Source: SCTD01 sp963784675
Lineage (GTDB): Bacteria > Actinomycetota > Actinomycetes > Mycobacteriales > SCTD01
Direction of reading: 5' to 3'
Length of the DNA: 64,000 nucleotides
NCBI GenBank assembly: GCA_963784675.1
Contig: CAWASE010000023.1
Coordinates: 1-64,000, forward strand
Part shown: positions 36,446 to 44,619 of the stretch, one piece after another
Layout of the letters: every line of letters begins with the position of its first letter
Numbering within the stretch: position 1 is the first letter of the stretch
Program-made: the position numbers and the translations under genes
The notes under the pieces: generated by a model
The model's database searches: none
What the model was told of the DNA's origin: nothing
The model's input: only the letters and a program-made list of their open reading frames with translations

Positions 36446-37299
36446 CTCACCTGCTCGGGCAGCAGGGGGACGACAGAGCTCCGGACCGGCCGACGGCGCC
36501 ACAGGGCCGAGGTGAGCGTAGCCAGCACGAACACCCCGATGCAGACCACGACGATCAGGGCGCCGGGCGCGGTGTCGGCGTAGAAGGAGCCGGTGACGCC
36601 GCCGACCGCCGACACCACGCCGATGGCCAGCGCGACCACGACGGTGGCCCGGAAACCGTGCACCCACTGCTGTGCGGCCGCGACCGGGACCACCATGAGC
36701 GCGCTCACCAGCAGGAGTCCGACGACGCGCATGGCCACGGTGACGGTCACGGCGGCCATGACCGCCAGGACCAGGTTGAGCGCCACGACCGGCAGACCCG
36801 ACACGCGGGCGTGCTCCTCGTCGTGGCACACAGCGAACAGCTCTCGTCCCAGCCCGAGCAGGCCGAGCAGCAGCACGCCGGACAGCGCGCCGATCACCCA
36901 GAGGTCCTCCGGCGAGACCGAGGTGAGCGATCCGAACAGGTACGCGAGCAGGTTGGCGTTGGTGCCCCCCGGGGCCAGCCCGATCAGGAGCACTCCCCCG
37001 GCGATGCCGCCGTAGAACATGAGGGCCAGCACGACGTCTCCGCTGGTGCGGCCGTGCTGCCGGACCAGCTCGATCACGATCGCCCCCAGCGAGGCCACCA
37101 CGACGGCGGTGAGCACCGGGGCGGTCCCGAGCAGAAAACCCAGTGCGACTCCGGTGAGCGCGATGTGCCCGAGCCCGTCGCCCATGAGCGCCAACCGCTT
37201 CTGGACGAGGAAGACGCCCACCGACGGCGCGGCCAGGCCCACCAGCACCGCGGCCAGCAGAGCCCGGCGCATGAAGTCGAACTGCAGCAGCTCGAGCAT
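36442..37299 (-). CDS. znuB: Zinc ABC transporter permease ZnuB
   Basis: 285 residues, seven to eight membrane helices, ABC-3 family. FMRRALLAAVLVGLAAPSVGVFLVQKRLALMGDGLGHIALTGVALGFLLG is the characteristic N-terminus, with AMRVVGLLLVSALMVVPVAAA near the coupling region. It forms the channel for zinc (or manganese) with ZnuC and ZnuA. Its ATG shares a base with the znuC stop. Confidence 0.94.
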   Translation of the reverse strand: MLELLQFDFMRRALLAAVLVGLAAPSVGVFLVQKRLALMGDGLGHIALTGVALGFLLGTAPVLTAVVVASLGAIVIELVRQHGRTSGDVVLALMFYGGIAGGVLLIGLAPGGTNANLLAYLFGSLTSVSPEDLWVIGALSGVLLLGLLGLGRELFAVCHDEEHARVSGLPVVALNLVLAVMAAVTVTVAMRVVGLLLVSALMVVPVAAAQQWVHGFRATVVVALAIGVVSAVGGVTGSFYADTAPGALIVVVCIGVFVLATLTSALWRRRPVRSSVVPLLPEQVR

Positions 37300-38072
37300 C
37301 AGCGACCTCCCCAGAGCGAGCTCGTCGGTCGGTCGTGCGCGGGGTGGGCATGGTCCGGGTCGTGCTCGTGCAGATGGTCGGCGTCCGGCGGAGGCCCGTC
37401 GTGCAGCACCCGGCCGGACTTCATGACGACGGCGCGGCGCAGCAGCGGCAGCATCGGACCGATCTCGTGGGCGACCAGCACGACGGTGACGCGGTCGGCC
37501 ACCAGGCGGGCGAACGCCTCCGCCAACGCCTGCTGGCTGTCGGCGTCGACGCCCGAGGTCGGCTCGTCCAGCACCAGCAGGTCTGGGCTGCACGCCAGCG
37601 CCCGCGCGATGAGCACCCGCTGCTGCTGGCCGCCGGACAACGTCTGGACGCTGTCCCGGGCTCGGTCGGAAAGGCCCACCGTGTCCAGCGCCGCGTCGAT
37701 CGCCGCGCGGTCGGCGGCGCTCTGCCGGGCGAACCGGCGCATGCGTGAGAGCCGGCCGGAGGAGACCACCTCGCGGACGGTCGCCGGGACGCCTGAAGCG
37801 GCCGTGACCCGCTGCGGGACGTACCCGATCCGGGACCAGCCCGCGAACGAGGACAGCGGCTGACCGAACAGCTCGACCTGCCCCGTGGTGACGCTCGTGA
37901 GGCCGAGCATCGCCCGGATCATCGTGCTCTTGCCGGAGCCGTTGGCGCCGAGCACCGCGACGACCTCGCCCACGTCGACCCGGAGGTCGATGTCGTGCAG
38001 GACCGGCCGGCCGCCGAGGTTGACCCCGACCCCGGTCAGCACGACTGCCGGCGCGGTCACGACGTCGTACAT
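37299..38072 (-). CDS. znuC: Zinc ABC transporter ATPase ZnuC with His-rich tail
   Basis: 257 residues. Walker A is VLGANGSGKSTM, the Q loop YVPQRV, the signature TLSGGQQQRVLIARAL, Walker B DLLVLDEPTSGVD and the switch His VAHEIGPM. The last 25 residues contain DADHLHEHDPDHAHPAHD, with seven His among acidic residues, a likely zinc-binding tail that could buffer or sense incoming zinc. The ATG at 38072 overlaps the znuA end by 16 bases. Confidence 0.94.
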   Translation of the reverse strand: MYDVVTAPAVVLTGVGVNLGGRPVLHDIDLRVDVGEVVAVLGANGSGKSTMIRAMLGLTSVTTGQVELFGQPLSSFAGWSRIGYVPQRVTAASGVPATVREVVSSGRLSRMRRFARQSAADRAAIDAALDTVGLSDRARDSVQTLSGGQQQRVLIARALACSPDLLVLDEPTSGVDADSQQALAEAFARLVADRVTVVLVAHEIGPMLPLLRRAVVMKSGRVLHDGPPPDADHLHEHDPDHAHPAHDRPTSSLWGGR

Positions 38073-38956
38073 CCGAGAGCCTCCTGCAGCGTGCGCAGGT
38101 TCAGCCGCATCTGGCTGAGGTAGTCGCCTGATCTCGGCGGACCCTCGAGCGGGCTGAGCTCGACGGCTCGCGCGCCCACCTCGCGCGCCAGCGACTGCGC
38201 CACCCGTGGACTCACCAGCTCCTCGAAGAAGATGGTCGTGACCCCGTCGGCCCGCACCTGCTGGGCGATCTCCGCGAGCCGCCCGGAGCTGGCCTCGGCG
38301 TCCGGCGTCAGGCCGGTGATGGCCACCTGCCTCAGGCCGTAGGTCCGGGCCAGGTAGCCGAACGCGTCGTGGCTGGTGACCAGCTCGACGCGCGTGCAGT
38401 CGGCAAGTCCCTGGCGGAACTCGGCATCGAGGGTGGTCAGGTCGGCGCGCAGGCCCGCGGCGTTGCTCCGGTACAGCTCTGCGCCCTCCGGATCGATCTG
38501 GACCAGCCTGTCGGCCACCGCGTCGCCGAGACCGGCGAAGCGCAGCGGCTCGAGCCAGACGTGCGGATCCGCAGTCGTTCCCGCGGGGATCACGAAACCC
38601 TCGTCGGTCCGGCCGCGCTGCGGTCCGGGGACGGAGGCGAGGTCCAGCGAGGTGTTCGCGGCCTCCGCATCGACGGCCGCGTCGACGGCCGGCTGGAAGC
38701 CGCGCAGGTAGAGCACGAGGTCGTCGACGGAGACGGCTGCCACCTGGCGCGGGGTCAGCTCGAGGTCGTGCGGCTCGGCCCCGGGCATCGTGAGGTTGGT
38801 GACGGTGACCCGCGCGCCCCCGACGCGGTCGGCCAGGTACTGCATCGGGTAGAAAGCGGCGCCCAGGCGCAACCGACCGTCGGCAGGTGGCACGGCCGGA
38901 CCGCACCCGGTCAGGGCGGCGAGGGCGCAGCACACCAGGGTCAGTCGGAGCAGCAC
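38057..38956 (-). CDS. znuA: Zinc ABC transporter substrate-binding lipoprotein ZnuA
   Basis: 299 residues from GTG 38956. The lipoprotein signal MLLRLTLVCCALAALTGCGPA has lipobox LTGC. Cluster A-I binding protein ligands are His in AEPHDLELTP, His in ADPHVWLEP and His in LVTSHDAFGYLARTYGL, with acidic EELVSP. The His-rich loop of Gram-negative ZnuA is missing. The operator at 38976-38990 lies 20 bases before the start. Confidence 0.93.
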   Translation of the reverse strand: MLLRLTLVCCALAALTGCGPAVPPADGRLRLGAAFYPMQYLADRVGGARVTVTNLTMPGAEPHDLELTPRQVAAVSVDDLVLYLRGFQPAVDAAVDAEAANTSLDLASVPGPQRGRTDEGFVIPAGTTADPHVWLEPLRFAGLGDAVADRLVQIDPEGAELYRSNAAGLRADLTTLDAEFRQGLADCTRVELVTSHDAFGYLARTYGLRQVAITGLTPDAEASSGRLAEIAQQVRADGVTTIFFEELVSPRVAQSLAREVGARAVELSPLEGPPRSGDYLSQMRLNLRTLQEALGCTTS

Positions 38957-38975
38957 CCGACCAGTCCACCGTTGA

Positions 38976-38990
38976 TGACAACGATTGTCA
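38976..38990. promoter_or_regulatory. Zur box upstream of znuA
   Basis: TGACAA-CGA-TTGTCA is a perfect 6+3+6 inverted repeat, matching the form of actinobacterial Zur/Fur-type operators. It lies between the ybeY stop (38994) and the znuA start (38956), where repressor would block transcription of znuA-znuC-znuB-zur. The promoter itself must overlap the end of ybeY. Confidence 0.82.
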
Positions 38991-38993
38991 ACG

Positions 38994-39491
38994 TCAAAGA
39001 CTGGGCGGAACCCCGAAGGACGCCAGCAGCTCGGCCTGCAGGCCGAACATCTCCGTGTGCTCGTCGGGCTCACCGTGGTCGTAGCCGAGCAGGTGCAGCA
39101 GCCCGTGCACGCTGAGCAGGTTCAGCTCGGCCTGCATGCTGTGGCCCGCCTCCTGGCCCTGTCGCAGAGCAACCTCCGGGCACAGGACGACGTCGCCGAG
39201 CACGGTGGGCTCACCGTCGTCGGGCTCCGGCGAACCGGACCCGTGGGCGTGGCCGACGCCGCGTGAGCCGCGCAGGTCGAGCTCGTCCATCGGGAAGGCC
39301 ATGACGTCGGTCGGACCCGGTTCGTCCATCCAGCGCACGTGCAGCTTCTCCATCTGCTCGACGTCGACGAGCAGCACCGACAGCTCGGCCAGCGGAGAGA
39401 CGCCCATGTTGTCCAGCACGTGCCGCGCGACCTTCACCAGCGCCTGCTCGTCGACGACGACGCCGCTCTCGTTGGCGACCTCGATGCTCAT
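38994..39491 (-). CDS. ybeY: Endoribonuclease YbeY (rRNA maturation factor)
   Basis: 165 residues. The zinc-binding signature HGLLHLLGYDH (H-x3-H-x5-H) is present, as is WMDEPGPTDVMAFPMDE. It acts in 16S rRNA 3' processing and 70S quality control. The ATG at 39491 overlaps the phoH stop (ATGA). The C-terminus is truncated relative to no known member. Confidence 0.95.
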   Translation of the reverse strand: MSIEVANESGVVVDEQALVKVARHVLDNMGVSPLAELSVLLVDVEQMEKLHVRWMDEPGPTDVMAFPMDELDLRGSRGVGHAHGSGSPEPDDGEPTVLGDVVLCPEVALRQGQEAGHSMQAELNLLSVHGLLHLLGYDHGEPDEHTEMFGLQAELLASFGVPPSL

Positions 39492-40554
39492 CGCGAGCGC
39501 CGGCTGTCGTCGCGACGGCCGGGCCCGCGGACCGGACCGGCGGCGGACTGCTGCTCGGCGTCGTACTGCGCGTAGGCGTCGACGATGCGGCCGACCAGCT
39601 TGTGGCGCACCACGTCGGCGCTGGTCAGCAGGCTGAAGTGCACGTCGTCGACGCCGTCCAGGATCTCGCGGACGACGCGCAGCCCGGAGGTCGTCCCGCT
39701 CGGCAGGTCGACCTGCGTGACGTCGCCCGTGACGACGATCCGGCTGCCGAAGCCGAGCCGGGTGAGGAACATCTTCATCTGCTCGGCCGAGGTGTTCTGC
39801 GCCTCGTCCAGGATGATGAACGCGTCGTTCAGCGTCCGACCGCGCATGTACGCCAGCGGCGCGACCTCGATCGTGCCGGCCGCCATCAGCCGCGGGATCG
39901 ACTCCGGGTCGAGCATGTCGTGCAGCGCGTCGTACAGGGGTCGCAGATACGGGTCGATCTTGTCGAACAGGGTTCCGGGCAGGAAGCCGAGGCGCTCGCC
40001 CGCCTCGACGGCCGGGCGCGTCAGGATGATGCGGTTGACCTGCTTGGCCTGCAGCGCCTGCACGGCCTTGGCCATCGCCAGGTAGGTCTTTCCGGTGCCC
40101 GCCGGGCCGATGCCGAACACGATGGTGTGCTTGTCGATGGCCTCGACGTAGCGCTTCTGGTTCACCGTCTTGGGCCGGATCGTGCGACCCCGGTTGGACA
40201 GGATGTTGAGCGACAGCACCTCAGCGGGGCGGCCACCCTCGGACGAGGACAGGATCGCCAGGCTTCGCTCCACCGCGTCCGACGTCAGCGGCTCACCACG
40301 TCCAGCAGCGCCAGCAGGTGCTCGAACAGCAGCCCGCCCACGGCGGTCTCGGACGGGGTCCCGGTGAGGGTGATCTCGTTGCCGCGCACATGGACGTCGC
40401 AGCTGAGCACCCGCTCGACGGTGGCCAGAACCTCGTCGCGGCTGCCGAGCAGCGCCACCATGGACTGGCTAGGCGGGACGACGATCTTGCGGACAGCCCG
40501 CTCGGGGGAGCCGCCCCCGGTGGGCGCGGCGGACGTGCGTGGGGTGTCGGGCAT
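39488..40554 (-). CDS. phoH: PhoH-like ATPase, one frameshift
   Basis: About 355 residues after correction. The N-terminal domain (40554 to about 40290) has KIVVPPSQSMVALLGSRDEV and CDVHVRGNEITLTGTP. One base is missing near 40285-40292; corrected, it runs into PLTSDAVERSLAILSSSEG and the ATPase: FGIGPAGTGKTYLAM (Walker A), FIILDEAQNTSAEQMKMFLTRLG (Walker B) and VVTGDVTQVDLP. It is an RNA-associated P-loop ATPase typically coupled to YbeY. Read without the fix, translation ends early at 40285 and would produce only the small N-terminal domain. Confidence 0.93.
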
Positions 40555-40639
40555 GAGGTCGGCTGCTGCCGTTCGCCTGCTCTCCGGGTGAGGCGGGTGG
40601 ACCGCACAAGGCTACCCGGCTCGGTGCCGACGGGCGCCG

Positions 40640-40978
40640 TCAACCGAGCAGGCCGAGCGACCGTCCTCCGAGCACGTGCACGTGCACGTGGTGGACCGTC
40701 TGGCCCGCGTCGTCACCGCTGTTGCTGAGCACCCGGAACCCGCCCGTGAGGCCCTCTTGCCGGGCGACCTCGACCGCGGCGGCGAAGACCTCGGCGAGCA
40801 GGGTCCCGCCCGCGTCCGACAGGGCGGAGATGTCGCGATGGTGCGCGCGCGGGACGACGACCACGTGCGTCGGCGCCTGCGGGCTGATGTCCCGGAACGC
40901 CGTCACCGTGGGCGTCTGCAGCACCGTGGCCGAAGGGATCTCGCCGCTGACGATGCGGCAGAACAGGCAGTCGCTCAT
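40640..40978 (-). CDS. HIT family nucleotide-binding hydrolase
   Basis: 112 residues. CLFCRIVSGEIPS has the zinc-binding CxxC, THVVVVPRAHH follows, and the active-site triad is HHVHVHVLGG. HINT-branch members hydrolyse nucleoside phosphoramidates such as AMP-lysine. The ATG at 40978 overlaps the stop of the Pro/Ser-rich gene (ATGA), which in turn follows rsmE. Confidence 0.95.
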   Translation of the reverse strand: MSDCLFCRIVSGEIPSATVLQTPTVTAFRDISPQAPTHVVVVPRAHHRDISALSDAGGTLLAEVFAAAVEVARQEGLTGGFRVLSNSGDDAGQTVHHVHVHVLGGRSLGLLG

Positions 40979-41538
40979 GGGGCCTCTCTGGTCAGGTAGA
41001 GGCCGCCGGCACCGGCGGCACCGAGCAGGACGGCCAGCACGACGACGGTCTGGAGCAGCCGGTCGAAGCGTTCGCCGGTCGCCGACAGCACCGGTCCCGG
41101 CGGCTGCGCAACCTGCTGATCGACCGGTTCGACGGGGGTGCCGACGTCGAGGGGGGCGGACGACGGCGACGGTGTCGCGGTGGGCGAGGCTGAGCCGACC
41201 GGCGAGGTCGGTGCGGTCGGGCCCGTCGCCGGGGGCGGGGTGCGCGCTGCTCGGGGCGACGACGCGGCGACCCGCGTGCGGGGGGAGCGGGCCGGCGAGG
41301 GCTCGGCGGGCTCGGCGGACGCCTCGGGGGAAGCGGGCGAGGCGCTGGGGAACGGCAAGGGCAAGGGGTCCGGCGACGGATCGCCGGTCGGCGGGCTCGG
41401 GGAGGCGGCCGCCGGCGACGGCTCGGCCTGCAGCCGTGGCGAAGCCTGGACCGGTACGGCGACGGTCACGGCCAGTGCCGTACCCAGCAGGGCGCCGAGC
41501 AGCAGCGTCGCCGCACCGCGCCCGACTCCGGTCCTCAT
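40975..41538 (-). CDS. Secreted Pro/Ser-rich protein with C-terminal membrane helix
   Basis: 187 residues from ATG 41538. The signal peptide (TLLLGALLGTALAVTVAVPVQA, cleaved near 35) is followed by about 115 residues of low-complexity Pro/Ser/Ala/Glu, then one helix (TVVVLAVLLGAAGAGGLYL) and a short basic end. It looks like a wall-spanning anchored stalk with no folded domain. It is coupled to the HIT gene by ATGA overlap and follows rsmE by 92 bases. No function can be assigned. Confidence 0.7.
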   Translation of the reverse strand: MRTGVGRGAATLLLGALLGTALAVTVAVPVQASPRLQAEPSPAAASPSPPTGDPSPDPLPLPFPSASPASPEASAEPAEPSPARSPRTRVAASSPRAARTPPPATGPTAPTSPVGSASPTATPSPSSAPLDVGTPVEPVDQQVAQPPGPVLSATGERFDRLLQTVVVLAVLLGAAGAGGLYLTREAP

Positions 41539-41630
41539 GCTGGACACCTTCGCTCTCGCTGCGACCGCCGCCCTCCGGCTTCCGGCCGATCGTAGGTCGG
41601 CGACCAGCAGCACGAGCACCCTTGGTGGGG

Positions 41631-42356
41631 TCACGCCCACCGTGTCGTGCGCGCGCTGATGACCGCGGCCGCGACGGCACCGGCCGACGAGGTCCGCAGG
41701 ACGCTGCGGCCGAGCCGGACGGCCTGACCACCGGCCGCCTGCAGCGCCGCGAGCTCGTCTTCGGTCAGACCCCCCTCGGGTCCGACGACCAGCAGCACCT
41801 CACCCACAGCCGGGAGCGCGACGGAGGCCAGCGCCACCGTCGCCTGCTCGTGCAGCACCAGCAGCGTTGCCCCGGCGCTGCGCTGCACCAGCCCCGCGGT
41901 CGTGACCGGGTCGCCGACGGTGGGATGGCGAGCCTGCCGCGACTGCTTACCGGCCTCGCGCGCCGTCGACCGCCAACGTTGCAGAGCCTTCTCGCCGCGG
42001 GCGCCGTCCCAGCGGACCACGCACCGCGCGGCCGACCACGGGAGGATCTCCTCCACGCCGACCTCGGTGGCCAGCTCGACCGCGAGCTCACCGCGGTCGC
42101 CCTTGGCCAGGGCCTGCACCAGCACCAGCCGGGGCGAGCCCTCCGGCACCTGCTCCCGACGGAGCACCTGCACCTGCAGCCCGTCGGGGAGCAGCGCCGC
42201 CACCTGTCCGCGGACCAGCTGTCCCTTGCCGTCCGCCAGATCGAGCGGCTCCCCCACCTGCAGCCGCCGCACCGTCGCGGCGTGCCTGCCCTCGGGCCCG
42301 GTCAGCGAGAGCAGGTCGCCGGCGAGGTCGTCGAGCAGGAACAGCGGGGCTGTCAC
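41631..42356 (-). CDS. rsmE: 16S rRNA m3U1498 methyltransferase
   Basis: 241 residues. The PUA-like N-terminus (TGPEGRHAATVRRLQVGEPLDL) is followed by the SPOUT domain with VQALAKGDRGELAVELATEVGVEEI, WRSTAREAGKQSRQARHPTV, LLVVGPEGGLTEDE and VRLGRSVLRTSSA, the knot that binds SAM. GTG at 42356 overlaps the dnaJ stop (GTGA), an arrangement conserved across actinobacteria (hrcA-dnaJ-rsmE). Confidence 0.95.
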   Translation of the reverse strand: MTAPLFLLDDLAGDLLSLTGPEGRHAATVRRLQVGEPLDLADGKGQLVRGQVAALLPDGLQVQVLRREQVPEGSPRLVLVQALAKGDRGELAVELATEVGVEEILPWSAARCVVRWDGARGEKALQRWRSTAREAGKQSRQARHPTVGDPVTTAGLVQRSAGATLLVLHEQATVALASVALPAVGEVLLVVGPEGGLTEDELAALQAAGGQAVRLGRSVLRTSSAGAVAAAVISARTTRWA

Positions 42357-43474
42357 CGCTCCTTGCGGCGCCGCCCGAACAACCCGCCGCCCTTGCCGGA
42401 CACCCCGGGCCGCTCCTCGTTGCGCAGCTTGGCGAGGTCGCGCAGCAGCTGCTCCTGGCGGTCGTCGAGCCGGGTCGGTACCTGCACCTGCAGGTGCACG
42501 TGCAGGTCCCCGCGACCGGTCCCGCGCAGGTGCGGGACCCCGCGGGCCCGCAGCGTCAGCACGGCGTCGGGCTGGGTCCCCGCCACGACGTCGACCTCTT
42601 CCTCGCTGTCCAGCGTGGTGATGGACAGGCAGGTGCCCAGCGCGGCCGCCGTCATGGGGATCGGCATGACCAGGTGCAGGTCGTCGCCGTCGCGCTGGAA
42701 CAGCGGATGACGCTTCTCGATGATCTCGACGTAGAGGTCCCCCGCCGGGCCGCCGCCGGGGCCTACCTCGCCCTCGCCGGTCAAGCGGATGCGCATACCG
42801 TTCTCGACCCCGGCCGGGACCTTGACGGTGAGGGTCCGACGCGCGCGCACGCGTCCGTCGCCGGAGCACTCCGCGCACGGGTGCTCGATCACCGAACCGG
42901 CGCCGGCACAGCGGGGGCAGGGGCGTGCGGTCATGACCTGACCGAGGAAGGAGCGCTGCACCTGCTGCACCTCGCCCCGGCCGCGGCACGTGTCGCAGGT
43001 GCTCGGGTGGGTGCCGGGAGCCGCGCCCTGACCCGTGCAGGAGGAGCAGACGACGGCCGTCTCCAGGCTCAGCTCGCGGTCGACGCCGAAGGCGGTCTCG
43101 GCCAGCTCGCACTCGATGCGCAGCAGCGCGTCGGCGCCCTGCCGCATGCGACCCCGCGGACCGCGCCCGCTGCCCCCTCCGCCGAAGAACGCGTCCATGA
43201 TGTCGCCGAGGCCGCCGAAGCCCTGCCCGAACGGCGACCCGGCGCCCCCTCCCCCGCCGGAGGACAGCGGGTCACCGCCGAGGTCGACGACCTGCCGCTT
43301 CTGCGGGTCCGACAGCACCTCGTAGGCCGCCGTGACGGCCTTGAACCGCTCCTGGGCGTCAGGGTCGGGGTTCACGTCGGGGTGCAGCTGGCGAGCAAGC
43401 TTGCGGTAGGCCTTCTTGATCTCGTCGTCGCTGGCGTCCTGGGCAACTCCCAGGACGTCGTAGTACGCGGCCAT
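42353..43474 (-). CDS. dnaJ: Molecular chaperone DnaJ
   Basis: 373 residues. J domain (1-70) with YRKLARQLHPDVNPD, a G/F-rich linker (75-125), four zinc repeats (CSSCTGQG, CDTCRGRG, CPRCAGAG, CAECSGDG) and the C-terminal substrate-binding domain. It stimulates DnaK. It lies 42 bases after hrcA, so it is probably under HrcA/CIRCE heat-shock control with it; it corresponds to the DnaJ2 type of mycobacteria. Confidence 0.96.
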   Translation of the reverse strand: MAAYYDVLGVAQDASDDEIKKAYRKLARQLHPDVNPDPDAQERFKAVTAAYEVLSDPQKRQVVDLGGDPLSSGGGGGAGSPFGQGFGGLGDIMDAFFGGGGSGRGPRGRMRQGADALLRIECELAETAFGVDRELSLETAVVCSSCTGQGAAPGTHPSTCDTCRGRGEVQQVQRSFLGQVMTARPCPRCAGAGSVIEHPCAECSGDGRVRARRTLTVKVPAGVENGMRIRLTGEGEVGPGGGPAGDLYVEIIEKRHPLFQRDGDDLHLVMPIPMTAAALGTCLSITTLDSEEEVDVVAGTQPDAVLTLRARGVPHLRGTGRGDLHVHLQVQVPTRLDDRQEQLLRDLAKLRNEERPGVSGKGGGLFGRRRKER

Positions 43475-43516
43475 CAGTGCTCTCCTGAGCGTCGGGTCGG
43501 GCGAGGCGTGCGGGGC

Positions 43517-44536
43517 TCAGGCACCGGCCAACAGCTCCCCTACGTAGCGAGCGACGGCGCGCACGGAGCCGATGTTGCCCGCGTAGTCCATGCGGGTGGG
43601 ACCGAGCACGGCGATACCACCGTAGGCGCCGTCGTCGGGTCCGTACCCCATCGTGACGACCGAGGTCGAGCGCAGCCCCTCGACGTCGTTCTCCGCGCCG
43701 ATGCGCACGAGCACCGTGCCGGGGTCGTGCATCTCGCCCAGCAGCTTGAGCAGCACGACCTGCTCTTCCAGGGCTTCCAGGACGGGCCGGATGGTCTGCG
43801 GGAAGTCGAGCACGTGGTGGGTCAGGTGCGAGGTCCCGCCCAGGGCCACCCGCTCCTCGGGCTGGTCGACGAGCGTCTCGAGCACCACGGACATCACGCT
43901 GGTCAGCACGGGACGGATGGCAGCGGGCGCAGCGTCAGGCAGGTCGGACAGCGCGGCCGGGACATCGACCAGGCGGACGCCGTGCAGCCGGCTGCCGAAG
44001 GACTGACGGATCATCGCGACGTCGTCCTCGCTCACCACGGTGGGGAACTCGAGCACCCGCTGCTCGACCCGGCCGGTGTCGGTGATGAGCACCAGCAGCA
44101 GCCGGTGAGGGGCGAGGTGGACGATCTCCAGGTGGCGCACGGAGCTGCGCGACAGGCGGGGGTACTGCATCACCGCGACCTGACGGGTGAGCTGGGAGAG
44201 CAGCCGCACCGACCGTCGCACCACGTCGTCGAGGTCGACAGCGCCCTCCAGGAAGCTCTGGATGGCGCGCTTCTCCGCGGCGCTCAGGGGCTTGACCGCC
44301 GAGAGCTTGTCGACGAACAGGCGATAGCCCTTGTCGGTGGGGATCCGCCCGGCACTGGTGTGGGGATGGGTGATGTACCCCTCGTCCTCCAGCGCGGCCA
44401 TGTCGTTGCGCACCGTGGCGGGGCTGACGCCGAGCCCGTGGCGTTCCGCGAGGGACTTGGAGCCCACCGGCTCGGTCGTGGACACGAAGTCCTGCACGAT
44501 GGCCCGCAGCACCTCGAGCTTGCGGTCGTCCAGCAC
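43517..44536 (-). CDS. hrcA: Heat-inducible transcription repressor HrcA
   Basis: 339 residues. The N-terminal winged helix has MLDDRKLEVLRAIVQDFVSTTEPVGSKSLAER and SPATVRNDMAALEDEGYITHPHTSAGRIPTDKGYR; the rest is the dimerisation and GAF-like domain. GTG at 44536 follows GGGAGG. A CIRCE operator lies 32 bases upstream (44568-44592), so it represses itself and dnaJ, and heat relieves this. Confidence 0.96.
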   Translation of the reverse strand: MLDDRKLEVLRAIVQDFVSTTEPVGSKSLAERHGLGVSPATVRNDMAALEDEGYITHPHTSAGRIPTDKGYRLFVDKLSAVKPLSAAEKRAIQSFLEGAVDLDDVVRRSVRLLSQLTRQVAVMQYPRLSRSSVRHLEIVHLAPHRLLLVLITDTGRVEQRVLEFPTVVSEDDVAMIRQSFGSRLHGVRLVDVPAALSDLPDAAPAAIRPVLTSVMSVVLETLVDQPEERVALGGTSHLTHHVLDFPQTIRPVLEALEEQVVLLKLLGEMHDPGTVLVRIGAENDVEGLRSTSVVTMGYGPDDGAYGGIAVLGPTRMDYAGNIGSVRAVARYVGELLAGA

Positions 44537-44567
44537 GTGGCCTCCCGCCTGCGTCTCGGTGGTCGTC

Positions 44568-44592
44568 TGGCACTCGTTGCGACTGAGTGCCA
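44568..44592. promoter_or_regulatory. CIRCE operator
   Basis: TGGCACTC-N9-GAGTGCCA is a perfect inverted repeat with the 9-base spacer of the HrcA-binding CIRCE element, placed upstream of hrcA and just after the nuoN stop (44620). HrcA therefore controls hrcA-dnaJ, and this end of the nuo-like operon abuts a separate heat-shock promoter. Confidence 0.94.
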
Positions 44593-44619
44593 AGTGTACG
44601 GCGGGTAGGCGGCTCGGGC

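Noticed and set aside
40285..40554. Separate small gene upstream of phoH
   Set aside because: Its sequence is the standard N-terminal domain of PhoH; one missing base accounts for the split.
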